From an uncultured Draconibacterium sp. (GTDB lineage Bacteria > Bacteroidota > Bacteroidia > Bacteroidales > Prolixibacteraceae), in the NCBI RefSeq assembly GCF_963674925.1, contig NZ_OY771647.1:449501-513500 (forward strand): 64,000 nt of DNA, in the 5' to 3' direction. A program made the position numbers and the translations under genes. The notes beneath the pieces were generated by a model. That model ran no database searches. It saw only the letters and a list, made by a program, of their open reading frames with translations, and was not told where the DNA came from. Below, piece after piece: positions 51,742 to 60,354 of the stretch. Position 1 is the stretch's first letter. The number at the start of each line of letters is the position of its first letter.

Positions 51742-53814
51742 ATGAGGAAAGATCTCTTTTTTATTTTACTGTTTCTGTTCAGTATTAATAGTGCATTTGC
51801 ACAATACACACCCTTTTACCAGTACACCTTGCTACCTCCCGAGGTAATGGATGAAATCATCGGAGAATCATCGGGTGAAACAGCAATAAACCATGTAATA
51901 GAAATGGTGGGTTATCAGCGTAACCGACCTGCAAGTGAATACGGTTCAGCTTACTTTCGCGAAGGGAAATACGTACTGGACAAATTAAATGAATATGGAA
52001 TTGCCGGTGCGAAAATTGAACGATTCGATGGAGGACAGGCCTGGGACGGAATAAAAGGAGAATTATGGGAAGTAGCACCCGACAGAAAAAAACTGGCCGA
52101 TTATAAAGACATCGCCCTTTCGTTGGCAGAAGGAAGCAAACCTGCCGATGTAACTGCCGAATTGATCTGGGTGGAAGAAGGCCTTGAAAAGGACTTTGAA
52201 GGATTGGATGTTAAAGACAAAATTGTTGTAACATCAGGATCAGTGAGCAGGGTTCATAATACCGCAGTTGCAAAAGGTGCACTTGGTGTGGTTGCATTCG
52301 GTTCAAGCCGCGAGCTTACGGCTCCACTTGCCATCCCCGCCAGTGGAATCAGGAGCAAAGATGCCACTTTTGGTTTTTATCTCACTCCGCGCGAAGGTTA
52401 CAAATTACGCGACCGCCTGATTCATGGTGAAAAGATAAAAGTACATGCTGTTGTGGAATCACAGATGTTACCTTACGATTTACAGGTACCAACTTGTGTT
52501 ATTCCGGGCAGCGATCCTGATGCCGGTGAAGTTATTCTTTCGGCACATATTTTCGAAGGCTACACCAAACAGGGAGCTAACGATAACGTTTCGGGTGGCG
52601 CAGCCATTCTCGAAGTAGCTCGCATCATCAACCGCTTAGTTGCCAACGGCCAAATTCCACAGCCCAAAAGAAGCATCCGTTTTATCTGGGTACCTGAATT
52701 TTCGGGAACCATTCCATGGGTAAGTGCCCATGCTGATATTATGGACAAAACGCTTTGTAATATCAATCTCGACATGGTTGGATTGCATTTAAAAAGTAAC
52801 AATTCGTTTTTTAGCCTGATGCGCACCACATTTGGAAATCCGCACTATATCAACGACGTGATGGAAAATTACTTTGTGTATATGGGCGAAGTAAACCGCG
52901 AAATTCTTGCCAACCGAAGCAATAAAAGAATTGCCAACCAGATTATCGCTCCAAGCGGAACCGATGATGCATTCTACTATCAGATAGAGCAGCATTACGG
53001 CTCATCCGACCACGAAGTATTTAATAACTGGACTACGCATGTGCCGGGAATAATGCTAATTACCTGGCCCGATATGTACTACCATACTTCGCAGGATACA
53101 CCGGATAAACTTGATGCCACACAAATGAGACGCGCAGCTGTTATAGCGGCGGCTGGCGCGTACAACATTGCATCGGCCGACGAAAAAATGGCCATATCGA
53201 TTGCAGAAACCTCATTTACCAACGGATCGAAAAGAATGGGAATTGAATTGAGCCGTGCTTTGGACGAGCTGAAATATGCCGATGCTGAATCGTTTCAATC
53301 GAGCTGTAAAAAAGTGAAAGCTTATCTTGAAACTACCTGTAAAAACGAGATTGCCACAATTCAATCGGTAACAGAACTGGCACCGGAGAGCAAAATGCTG
53401 GCGACACAATTGGAAACCTTGTCTGCATCAACCAAGCAGATTTTCGAAGCCAACTCCGCGATTCTCGATAATCAAATTAGCCTGACAGCTTCAAAGCTTG
53501 GCGTAGAAGTCCCATCATATAAGCTCACAAAATTGGAAAAAGAAGCAAGTGGATTTATTCCTGTTCCTTCTGAAAAGATAAAGGTTGGCGCTTTCCGCGT
53601 TGAAGGTGCGGTGAGGGGATTACCGAAAGATGTTCAGGAAAAATATCCGATTAAGAGCCTTGCAAGTACTACCGAACTTTGTGCACTTATTAATGGCAAA
53701 AACAGCGTTTTGGATATTAATAAGATGCTGAATACACAACACAAAAAAGAATCGGATCTGCAAAGTGTTTTAAATTATTGTGAGTTGTTGAAAAAAGCAG
53801 AACTTATTAAATAA
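51742..53814 (+). CDS. Secreted M28-family zinc peptidase with PA-like insert
   Basis: A 690-residue exported metallopeptidase. Signal peptide about 1-20 (ending NSAFA). A PA-like insertion domain (about 130-225) precedes the M28 catalytic core. Zinc ligands appear as LSAHIFEG (His about 269), GANDNVSGGA (Asp about 281), WVPEFSGT (Glu about 318), NLDMVG (Asp about 342) and YYHTSQDTPD (His about 449), the normal arrangement for two zincs. The C-terminal 200 residues are helical and without known motif. Likely periplasmic aminopeptidase or carboxypeptidase. Confidence 0.87.
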   Translation: MRKDLFFILLFLFSINSAFAQYTPFYQYTLLPPEVMDEIIGESSGETAINHVIEMVGYQRNRPASEYGSAYFREGKYVLDKLNEYGIAGAKIERFDGGQAWDGIKGELWEVAPDRKKLADYKDIALSLAEGSKPADVTAELIWVEEGLEKDFEGLDVKDKIVVTSGSVSRVHNTAVAKGALGVVAFGSSRELTAPLAIPASGIRSKDATFGFYLTPREGYKLRDRLIHGEKIKVHAVVESQMLPYDLQVPTCVIPGSDPDAGEVILSAHIFEGYTKQGANDNVSGGAAILEVARIINRLVANGQIPQPKRSIRFIWVPEFSGTIPWVSAHADIMDKTLCNINLDMVGLHLKSNNSFFSLMRTTFGNPHYINDVMENYFVYMGEVNREILANRSNKRIANQIIAPSGTDDAFYYQIEQHYGSSDHEVFNNWTTHVPGIMLITWPDMYYHTSQDTPDKLDATQMRRAAVIAAAGAYNIASADEKMAISIAETSFTNGSKRMGIELSRALDELKYADAESFQSSCKKVKAYLETTCKNEIATIQSVTELAPESKMLATQLETLSASTKQIFEANSAILDNQISLTASKLGVEVPSYKLTKLEKEASGFIPVPSEKIKVGAFRVEGAVRGLPKDVQEKYPIKSLASTTELCALINGKNSVLDINKMLNTQHKKESDLQSVLNYCELLKKAELIK

Positions 53815-53914
53815 TCCATCAATCTCATCGAATAACTTAAAGTCGTTCAAAGAATTGTTTCCTGAATTTATTCATCGCATGACTATGAGTCATACGATGA
53901 AGGAGAAGAATTTG

Positions 53915-53947
53915 AAGCCGGTTCCGTTTGGGGCCGGCTTTTATTTT
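53915..53947 (+). terminator. Terminator of the M28 peptidase, copy two of a duplicated hairpin
   Basis: AAGCCGG (53915-53921) pairs with CCGGCTT (53934-53940), then TTATTTT. It is identical over 33 nt to the terminator at 50612-50644. Confidence 0.8.
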
Positions 53948-53949
53948 GT

Positions 53950-54498
53950 TTATAGATCCTTTAAAGCTGCCACAACTTCTTCCACATCGGCTCTTCCTCC
54001 GTGACTTGAACTTACTTTGGCAAAACGCACTTTACCCGCCTTGTCAATTACAAATGTTGATGGATAAGCTGTTTCTTTTGGGGCGTCCCACCTTAAACCG
54101 TATTCGTTTACCATTGAGTAGTTCGGATCAAGCGCAAAATAAAATCCTTCAGGAAAAGTAAAGTCTTCAGCAAATTCCTCAGCTTTTTCCTGCAACACCT
54201 CTGATGGTCCGGGATAAATCATAAGAACCCTGGCACCGTACTTTTTAAACTGTTCAGCTTCAGCAACAAACTCCCCCACCTGGCGTGTACAAACCGGACA
54301 CTGGTATTCAGGCCAACCCCTGAGAATAATCAGAACAAGCGGCGACTCATTATATAATTTGTTAAGTGGAACTTCGCTACCGTCAATTAATCGCGCATTA
54401 AAATCAATGATTTTATCTCCGGCTTTTACCTTAGCATAAGGTTGCGAAAATACCGGGACAAAAACTAAGACTAATAAAATGGTAATAATTGTTTTCAT
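53950..54498 (-). CDS. Secreted peroxiredoxin-like (AhpC/TSA) thiol oxidoreductase
   Basis: A 182-residue periplasmic thioredoxin-fold protein. Signal peptide about 1-19 (ending PVFSQ). The active site is GWPEYQCPVCTRQVGEF, with CPVC giving a thioredoxin-like CXXC pair (C67 and C70) in the position of the peroxiredoxin peroxidatic cysteine. PGPSEVLQEKAEEFAEDFTF and DPNYSMVNEYGLRWDAPKE follow the AhpC pattern. It reduces peroxides or serves as a thiol-disulfide partner; which is uncertain. Confidence 0.8.
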   Translation of the reverse strand: MKTIITILLVLVFVPVFSQPYAKVKAGDKIIDFNARLIDGSEVPLNKLYNESPLVLIILRGWPEYQCPVCTRQVGEFVAEAEQFKKYGARVLMIYPGPSEVLQEKAEEFAEDFTFPEGFYFALDPNYSMVNEYGLRWDAPKETAYPSTFVIDKAGKVRFAKVSSSHGGRADVEEVVAALKDL

Positions 54499-54631
54499 GT
54501 TAAAGTATTTTTGATAGCACTAAAACATACAACAGAGCGAAAAGTTCCGCTTATTAATTAATGGAAAGCGACTATCTTTTAGGCAGAAAATGCTTAAAAG
54601 ACAGAGGAATCCATTACGCTACGGGAATAAA

Positions 54632-54663
54632 AAAGGCGGACTCCCAAATTGGAATCCGCCTTT
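54632..54663 (-). terminator. Terminator downstream of secreted paralogue 2
   Basis: AAAGGCGGA (54632-54640) pairs with TCCGCCTTT (54655-54663). On the minus strand it is followed by a T-run. It lies 22 bp past the gene stop. Confidence 0.75.
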
Positions 54664-54685
54664 ACCTTTTCTCTTTTGTCGCGCT

Positions 54686-55267
54686 CTAATCAATTACTAC
54701 ACTATGTTCGTAAATGTCATATTCATTGGTAAGTACAATGTCATATTCTCCGGCATTCAAATCGGATAAATTGACCATTTTGTGAATGGTAAAATCTTTA
54801 CCCAAATTTACTTCTTCCAATAATGTATTATTGTCGTAAACATACAGTATAATGTTCTCGCTTTCATAGTTCAAATAAGTGAATTTAACCTGATCTCCTT
54901 CCTGGTGAAAATAAGGATCTACAGTTTTTCGCACATCCACCACTTCAACTTCACCATAATTAATGGATAACTGCTTACGAATTTCTTCGTCTCCTGTTTT
55001 AACTGAATACCAATACGTTCCGTTTTCAAGATTGGAAAAATCGTAACGTTTATTAATCTCGCTACGAGGGATTTCCGTATTCATCTCATAAATCTGGTTA
55101 CCCCATGCGTCGTGTAATTCAATTTCATAGTTAACCATTTCCGAGTTCGAAATTTTCATAACTGTAGCATCGCTTTCGCTGTCAGCCATATTTACTTTTA
55201 AATTTCCTGATGCCATTGCAACGCTTGTTATCAACATTGCAAAAATTCCTACAAATAAAGTTTTCAT
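54686..55267 (-). CDS. Secreted protein, paralogue 2 of a tandem pair
   Basis: A 193-residue exported protein with a signal peptide (about 1-19, ending VAMAS). The mature part appears as two beta-sandwich-like halves sharing the pattern LxNGxYxYxV (FSNLENGTYWYSVKTGD in the first, LSDLNAGEYDIVLTNEYDIY in the second), plus the conserved VDPYFHQEGDQVKFTYLNYE linker. It is a clear paralogue of the protein at 55661-56257, and their upstream regions share TTAACA direct-repeat boxes. Function unknown; a secreted envelope stress or adhesion role is only inference. Confidence 0.8.
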   Translation of the reverse strand: MKTLFVGIFAMLITSVAMASGNLKVNMADSESDATVMKISNSEMVNYEIELHDAWGNQIYEMNTEIPRSEINKRYDFSNLENGTYWYSVKTGDEEIRKQLSINYGEVEVVDVRKTVDPYFHQEGDQVKFTYLNYESENIILYVYDNNTLLEEVNLGKDFTIHKMVNLSDLNAGEYDIVLTNEYDIYEHSVVID

Positions 55268-55412
55268 GATTCTAAATTTTAAATTGTTTTCAAATTGCTT
55301 TCTGTAAGTAAAAGGAATTAAGACTCATTTTGTTTAATCTTTTATATTTTACATTAGACATTAAATTCAATATTAACTCCACAATCCAGTATTAACAAGC
55401 ATTCCAAGGTCA

Positions 55413-55429
55413 TGTTAATACGATGTTAA
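55413..55429 (-). promoter_or_regulatory. TTAACA direct-repeat box upstream of paralogue 2
   Basis: On the minus strand this reads TTAACATCGTATTAACA, two TTAACA words with 11-bp periodicity, 146 bp before the start of the gene at 55267. The same pattern occurs twice before the other paralogue. Confidence 0.5.
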
Positions 55430-55597
55430 TCTATTAATTACTAGTATAAACTATCGGATTGAGAGCCAGAGAAAAAAAGCAATACTACCTTAAATTACAA
55501 ATAGGAAGATATTTTCAGTAAATGATCAAAGTGTTTCATTGCTGATATAAAATACCAAAAGAGGCCACTGCGTAACCTCGAATTTTAACACAAAAAA

Positions 55598-55621
55598 AAG
55601 CGAACCCCTTCGGATTCGCTT
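55598..55621 (-). terminator. Terminator of secreted paralogue 1
   Basis: AAGCGAA (55598-55604) pairs with TTCGCTT (55615-55621). On the minus strand a run of eight T follows. It lies 39 bp past the stop. Confidence 0.8.
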
Positions 55622-55660
55622 CACCAAAACTAACTAATCTAACTATACTTACGAAAAATA

Positions 55661-56257
55661 TTAATTGAGAGTAATTTCGTATTCATATGTTCCATTGTTA
55701 CTTACTAAAACAGCCTCATAGCTGCCATTTTTAAGTTTCGAAAGATCGATGGCATGATGCACCGCAAACTCCGATCCCAGTATATCTTCATGAATCAAAT
55801 TGTTGTTTTTCTCATCATACAGGTACAATTTTACATTACCCGCTCCATGATTCAGATAAGAGATACTCAATTGATCGTTGAGTAGCCCAAAATAGGGATC
55901 CACCTGTTTCACCTGATCAACAACTTTAACATCGCCGTCTTTAACGGCCAGCGTAGTCACATTCTGTTCGTTATCAAGCCTCACCGAAAAAGTATATTCG
56001 CCGTTGCTAAGTTTCGAAAAATCATAAGTATTCAAAACCAGCTTAACCGGCTGCTGAATTTGTTTGTAATAAATAATGTCGTTGTTCCCGTTGCGGATTT
56101 CCATTTCAAACTGGCTATCTACCGCATTGCTAACACGAACGTGAGCCTCGGCGCCTTCACCCTCCGAAATACTTACACTTAGATTTCCTGTCGCCATTAC
56201 AGCTCCTGCACTAAGTGCAAGAGCAATAGTTAAAAGAACTTTGTTTAACCGTTTCAT
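55661..56257 (-). CDS. Secreted protein, paralogue 1 of a tandem pair
   Basis: A 198-residue exported protein with signal peptide (about 1-22, ending AVMAT). The same two-part architecture as its downstream paralogue: FSKLSNGEYTFSVRLDNEQN, the QVDPYFGLLNDQLSISYLNH linker, and LSKLKNGSYEAVLVSNNGTYEY near the end. It lies divergently from the LytTR regulator gene, sharing a 295-bp intergenic region that holds both the LytTR-type triple repeat and TTAACA direct-repeat boxes on its own side. That makes it a candidate output of the neighbouring two-component system. Confidence 0.8.
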   Translation of the reverse strand: MKRLNKVLLTIALALSAGAVMATGNLSVSISEGEGAEAHVRVSNAVDSQFEMEIRNGNNDIIYYKQIQQPVKLVLNTYDFSKLSNGEYTFSVRLDNEQNVTTLAVKDGDVKVVDQVKQVDPYFGLLNDQLSISYLNHGAGNVKLYLYDEKNNNLIHEDILGSEFAVHHAIDLSKLKNGSYEAVLVSNNGTYEYEITLN

Positions 56258-56327
56258 AATTTGTTTTCTTTTTAAATTGTTTTCATTTTCTGAGACTGAA
56301 ATATATGGATAAAGTTTAAGTGCATCC

Positions 56328-56344
56328 TGTTAACCGACTGTTAA
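56328..56344 (-). promoter_or_regulatory. TTAACA direct-repeat box upstream of paralogue 1, proximal copy
   Basis: On the minus strand this reads TTAACAGTCGGTTAACA, 11-bp periodicity, about 71 bp before the gene at 56257. It lies exactly 55 bp (five periods) from the distal copy. Confidence 0.5.
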
Positions 56345-56382
56345 AGACATTTTAGTCTTTTATTATCAGTATATTATACCTG

Positions 56383-56399
56383 TGTTAATGTGATGTTAA
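56383..56399 (-). promoter_or_regulatory. TTAACA direct-repeat box upstream of paralogue 1, distal copy
   Basis: On the minus strand this reads TTAACATCACATTAACA, again with 11-bp periodicity. TTAACA-N5-TTAACA is the published pattern of PhoP/PhoB-type response-regulator boxes. Confidence 0.5.
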
Positions 56400-56456
56400 C
56401 CATTAAAATTGTTGAAATACGTCGTAAAATCGGGGAAGTGAGAAAGAGTAAAAATT

Positions 56457-56507
56457 ACCGTTTATTTGCCAGAACCTACCGCTTATTTGCCAGAACCTAC
56501 CGCTTAT
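56457..56507 (+). promoter_or_regulatory. Triple LytTR-type binding site before the response regulator
   Basis: Three 9-bp words, ACCGTTTAT (56457-56465), ACCGCTTAT (56478-56486) and ACCGCTTAT (56499-56507), are separated by identical 12-bp spacers TTGCCAGAACCT. The 21-bp period is the canonical geometry of LytTR-domain regulators such as AgrA and AlgR. The regulator gene starts 46 bp after the last word, which suggests autoregulation. Confidence 0.65.
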
Positions 56508-56538
56508 ATAAAAACAAAATATTTTTTACAATTAATCC

Positions 56539-56546
56539 TATCTTTG
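56539..56546 (+). promoter_or_regulatory. -7 box of the LytTR regulator gene
   Basis: TATCTTTG, a full consensus match, 31 bp past the last LytTR word and only 6 bp before the ATG at 56553, so the mRNA may be leaderless or nearly so. Confidence 0.55.
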
Positions 56547-56552
56547 TTAGTA

Positions 56553-57347
56553 ATGACTAACTACAACGCCATAATTATCGACGACGAAAAGAATGTGCAG
56601 GAGGCTTTAAAGATCTTACTTCAGCGCAATTGTCCGAATATTAACATTTGCGATACGGCAAGCTCGGCCAGCCAGGGACGCGAATTATTAAACCAATGGG
56701 ATGTGCAATTGATCTTCCTCGATATTTCGATGCCCGGAGAAAACGGGTTCGATTTTCTGGACAGTATTCCGAAAGAAGATTACGCCATTATTTTTACCAC
56801 AGCCTACGAAGAATATGCCTTACGCGCCATTAAAACAAACGCTATTGATTACCTGCTAAAACCCATCGATGCAGAGGAGTTAAAGGAAGCAGTAACCAAA
56901 GCAACATCGCACCTCGATCTTCGCAGGCAAAACCAGGACATACAAAAAACGTATGGCGAATCATTAAATAATCTTACCCTCCAGGCTACCGAAGGATTTG
57001 TATTTGCCCCAAAAATAACGGTAATCGAAAAATTTGGTTTTAAAATTATCGAAGTAGATAAGATAAGATATATTGAAGCTGATGGAGCTTACTCAGTGAT
57101 TCATTTATCGGGGTTGGATAAAGTAGTTTCGAGCAAACCGGTTGGAGAGATTGAAAAAATTCTCGATCCTTCCATATTTGTTCGCATCCATAAATCCACG
57201 TTGATAAATTTAAATTTTCTTCAGGGATTTTCGAGTTTCGAAGGTAACTACGCTATTATGGACGATCAAACAGAATTGGCCATTTCGCGCAGAAAATACA
57301 CCGAGTTTAAGGAAGCTGTTTCAAAATATTCCAAATCAATTGAATAG
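56553..57347 (+). CDS. LytTR-family response regulator
   Basis: A 264-residue regulator. The receiver domain (about 1-125) has IIIDDEKN, the phospho-acceptor D57 in LIFLDISMPGENGFDFLD and the switch TTAYEEYALRAIKTNAID with IDYLLKPI. A linker leads to a LytTR DNA-binding domain (about 165-260): RYIEADGAYSVIHLSG, SIFVRIHKSTLINLNF and SRRKYTEFKEAV. The start at 56553 gives MTNYNAIIIDDE; a longer frame to 56466 would run through the LytTR sites and promoter, so it is rejected. It overlaps the kinase start by one base (TAGTG), showing tight translational coupling. Confidence 0.93.
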   Translation: MTNYNAIIIDDEKNVQEALKILLQRNCPNINICDTASSASQGRELLNQWDVQLIFLDISMPGENGFDFLDSIPKEDYAIIFTTAYEEYALRAIKTNAIDYLLKPIDAEELKEAVTKATSHLDLRRQNQDIQKTYGESLNNLTLQATEGFVFAPKITVIEKFGFKIIEVDKIRYIEADGAYSVIHLSGLDKVVSSKPVGEIEKILDPSIFVRIHKSTLINLNFLQGFSSFEGNYAIMDDQTELAISRRKYTEFKEAVSKYSKSIE

Positions 57348-60253
57348 TGAAAAAATTCCTGTTAATAGCTACACTAATTTTATTTATCACCCAGCTTGTT
57401 TGCGGACAAAATCCGTTTATAACAAACTATACAATTGCTGACGGATTGCCCACCAACAAAGTGTTTTGTGTACTGCAGGATAAGAATGATTTTATGTGGT
57501 TCGGCACTTCGGCCGGTTTGGTTCGTTTTGATGGCACAAGCTATGTCCGGTACACCACTAAAGACGGGATGAGCTACAACCGTATCGCCCGCATGAAAGA
57601 AGACATGGAAGGAAGAATTTGGTGTCTGAACATTGATGGTTCGGTTAATTTTATCTATAAAAACAAGGTTTTCAATGAAAAAAATGCTCCTTTCCTGAGC
57701 GAAATAAAAACCGACTTTTATTACCACGATTTGTTTCAGGATAAAGACTCAACCATATACCTGTACAATGGTACCGGAGAAGTTTCGGTTATAAAAGGCA
57801 ACCGTTTTATCGACTATCTGCCATCAAGTTTAAACGGAGCTGTAATCTTCAACATTACCCGAAACACAAATAATAATCTCCTGTTTTGGGATAGTAACCG
57901 CATAGTTGAAAAAAGCACTGTTGATGAGTTAGTAGAAAATCACCCGCTTGATTTTAATGTTACCCGGGTTACCACATCACCCGACGGAGTTACCTATGTA
58001 TGCGATATGGATGGGAACATTCACCTGTTTCAGGGCTCGCGACTGATTTCGAAAAACTTTGTGCACATTGATGCACAGGTGGTAAACGACATGTTGGTGA
58101 AGGATGAATTATTATGGGTGTCGACATTCGACAATGGTTTGTATTGTTTTAAAAACGACAGCCTTATTTTTCATCATGCGATGAATAAAATTCAAAACCT
58201 GGTGCTCGATGCTCAAAACAATTTATGGACAAGTTCAACTACCTACGGTGTTTTTAAAATAAACGACGGCATCTTAAAATACCAGACCATCGAGGCCGAA
58301 GAGTTTGATGAGAAAGGAGTAAGAGCGATAGCACCATCAAATAACGATTTTTTGTGGCTTACCAATGGCGAGTCCATATATATTTTAAAAAATGGAAAGC
58401 TATTCGATAAAAAAATAGCTGTTGGTGAGTATATACTCGATCAAATCACTCAGTTAAGCGACAATACATTGCTGGTAAGTGGTATTAACACACCATTGTA
58501 CATTTACAGGAATCTTAGAATCGATCCGAAAAACAACACCATTAGATACGACGATTTTAACAAGTCGAATATTCATGTTAAGAAACCGGTAGTCGATCCA
58601 TCCGAATCGAGAGTGAATTTTTATTTAAACGACAATTTATTTTTTCGCGAACTTAAAGGAAACTACCCGCAATTTCGCGTAAACTTTACCGACTGGGGAC
58701 GAATACGCAATATGTTTCTGAATTACAAAAATGATCTGATTGTAAATGGAAACTCGAACCATGTTGTTTCAAACGGCCAAATTTCAACCGATTCAACCTA
58801 CAGTGCCTTCGACGGGAAATGGATCGCATCGAACATTACCATCGACTCAACCACCGAAGTCCTTCAAATTGAAGAAGCCGACAATTCGGAACTTGTTTTA
58901 ATACATCGCGATTCAACCTACAGTCTTATCAATAATCTCGAAGATCATATCAGTCTGAACATAAAAGATATGACTTACTATGAGAAGACGCTTTTTCTGT
59001 TTAACCAGCAAACGGTTTATTTTATTTCAAATCCAACAGAAGTTATCCGGGGCGAAACGGCAGTACTTAACCGTCTAAATATCAATTTCAACAATATTAA
59101 CGACCTGTATTGCCAAAACGAAATTTTATATGTTGCCTCCGATAACGGGCTGACACTTATTCCGGTAAGCGAATGCGTTAATGCCGTTTTGATCCCTACA
59201 AAACCTTATTTTTCGAAAGTAGAAGTCGACGAGAAAGAGATAGATTTGGCCAACGGAGAAATCGAATATAAAAGCAAAGACCGCTTAAATATTGAATTTT
59301 CGAGTCTTAATTTCTCATCGTCGCCATCAAACTATGCCTACATGCTCGATGGCGTAAATAGCAATTGGATTACCGGTACCGAAAAACAAGTGGTGTACTT
59401 TAATCTTAAACCCGGGCACTACACATTTAAGCTAAAATCGAGAAAAAATATGGAACCCTACAGCGAAGTTATCGAACTTCCTATTACCGTAGTTCCTACT
59501 TTCTTTCAACGAATAATTACAAGAATCGGGGCACTGCTCATTTTGTTGATTATAGGATTTCTAATGGTTAGAAGCTACTATCGCCGTCAACTTCGCGAGC
59601 GCGAAAAAGATAACCAGCTGGTTACCCTCGAAAACCGCGCTCTACAATCGATGATGAATCCCCATTTTATTTTCAATTCGTTGGGGTCGATTCAGAAGTT
59701 TTTACTACAGAATAAATCGGAAGAAGCAGGGGCTTATCTTTCGCGATTTGCACGACTGATAAGGCAAACCATGAATTCTATTAAATCGAACTCCGTATTA
59801 CTGGATGACGAAGTGGAACGTTTGAGAAACTATATCGAACTGGAGCAATTCAGAATGGAAAACCATTTCGATTTCAGTGTTCTTCTCGACGAGCAATTGC
59901 AGCAAGACGATTATTTCATTCCGTCGATGATTGTACAACCGTTTGTTGAAAATGCCATTTGGCACGGCATTTCACAACTATCGGGCAACGGAATAATTAC
60001 CATCCGTTTTATATACGTAAATGAAAAAAGTATTCGCATAATAATTGAAGATAATGGTATTGGTTTCGAGAAATCAAAAGCATTCTCAAAAACGAAAAGC
60101 CACCTTAACATGGCTTCCAACCTCACTCAAAAAAGGATTCAACTAATTGGCGAAAAATACCAGGTAAAAACCCAACTTAGTTACGAAGAACTTTACCCGG
60201 GCGAAACAAATCCGGGAGCAAAAATTACACTTTTGGTGCCAATAGTTGAATAA
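57347..60253 (+). CDS. Beta-propeller LytS-type sensor histidine kinase
   Basis: A 968-residue hybrid-style sensor without a receiver domain. Signal peptide (about 1-20), then a large periplasmic two-component-regulator propeller region (about 25-640; TIADGLPTNKVFCVLQD, WFGTSAGLVRFDG) and a Y_Y_Y domain (about 647-715, LNIEFSSLNFSSSPSNYAYM). One transmembrane helix (about 722-745) leads to a LytS-type His-kinase domain (MMNPHFIFNSLGSIQKFLL, His about 772) and HATPase (VENAIWHGISQLSG, EDNGIGF). This class senses sugars or envelope signals in Bacteroidota. The GTG start at 57347 overlaps the regulator stop by one base. Downstream is a second LytTR-type triple repeat. Confidence 0.92.
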   Translation: MKKFLLIATLILFITQLVCGQNPFITNYTIADGLPTNKVFCVLQDKNDFMWFGTSAGLVRFDGTSYVRYTTKDGMSYNRIARMKEDMEGRIWCLNIDGSVNFIYKNKVFNEKNAPFLSEIKTDFYYHDLFQDKDSTIYLYNGTGEVSVIKGNRFIDYLPSSLNGAVIFNITRNTNNNLLFWDSNRIVEKSTVDELVENHPLDFNVTRVTTSPDGVTYVCDMDGNIHLFQGSRLISKNFVHIDAQVVNDMLVKDELLWVSTFDNGLYCFKNDSLIFHHAMNKIQNLVLDAQNNLWTSSTTYGVFKINDGILKYQTIEAEEFDEKGVRAIAPSNNDFLWLTNGESIYILKNGKLFDKKIAVGEYILDQITQLSDNTLLVSGINTPLYIYRNLRIDPKNNTIRYDDFNKSNIHVKKPVVDPSESRVNFYLNDNLFFRELKGNYPQFRVNFTDWGRIRNMFLNYKNDLIVNGNSNHVVSNGQISTDSTYSAFDGKWIASNITIDSTTEVLQIEEADNSELVLIHRDSTYSLINNLEDHISLNIKDMTYYEKTLFLFNQQTVYFISNPTEVIRGETAVLNRLNINFNNINDLYCQNEILYVASDNGLTLIPVSECVNAVLIPTKPYFSKVEVDEKEIDLANGEIEYKSKDRLNIEFSSLNFSSSPSNYAYMLDGVNSNWITGTEKQVVYFNLKPGHYTFKLKSRKNMEPYSEVIELPITVVPTFFQRIITRIGALLILLIIGFLMVRSYYRRQLREREKDNQLVTLENRALQSMMNPHFIFNSLGSIQKFLLQNKSEEAGAYLSRFARLIRQTMNSIKSNSVLLDDEVERLRNYIELEQFRMENHFDFSVLLDEQLQQDDYFIPSMIVQPFVENAIWHGISQLSGNGIITIRFIYVNEKSIRIIIEDNGIGFEKSKAFSKTKSHLNMASNLTQKRIQLIGEKYQVKTQLSYEELYPGETNPGAKITLLVPIVE

Positions 60254-60260
60254 GCCAAAA

Positions 60261-60311
60261 ACCACTTATTCGCTAAAACCTACCGCTTATTCGCCAGAAC
60301 CCACCGTTTAT
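60261..60311 (+). promoter_or_regulatory. Second triple LytTR-type binding site, downstream of the kinase
   Basis: ACCACTTAT (60261-60269), ACCGCTTAT (60282-60290) and ACCGTTTAT (60303-60311) with 12-bp spacers, the same arrangement as at 56457-56507. A -7-like TAGTATTG lies 32 bp downstream (31 bp in the first cluster). It precedes a non-coding region ending in a strong terminator. Confidence 0.65.
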
Positions 60312-60343
60312 AAAATACCTAATTTTATTTCAAATCATTTGCG

Positions 60344-60351
60344 TAGTATTG
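60344..60351 (+). promoter_or_regulatory. Candidate -7 box of the intergenic RNA
   Basis: TAGTATTG, one mismatch from TAnnTTTG, at almost the same distance from the LytTR words as the regulator promoter. Confidence 0.45.
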
Positions 60352-60354
60352 TAT

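Larger units (their letters stand above)
55268..55660. other. Intergenic region between the secreted paralogues
   Basis: About 390 bp holding the terminator of the upstream gene (55598-55621) and a TTAACA-N5-TTAACA box (55413-55429) serving the downstream paralogue. No gene. Confidence 0.55.

Noticed and set aside
56466..56552. A longer N-terminus for the LytTR regulator
   Set aside because: It would be translated from the LytTR repeats and promoter; the receiver domain starts right after the ATG at 56553.
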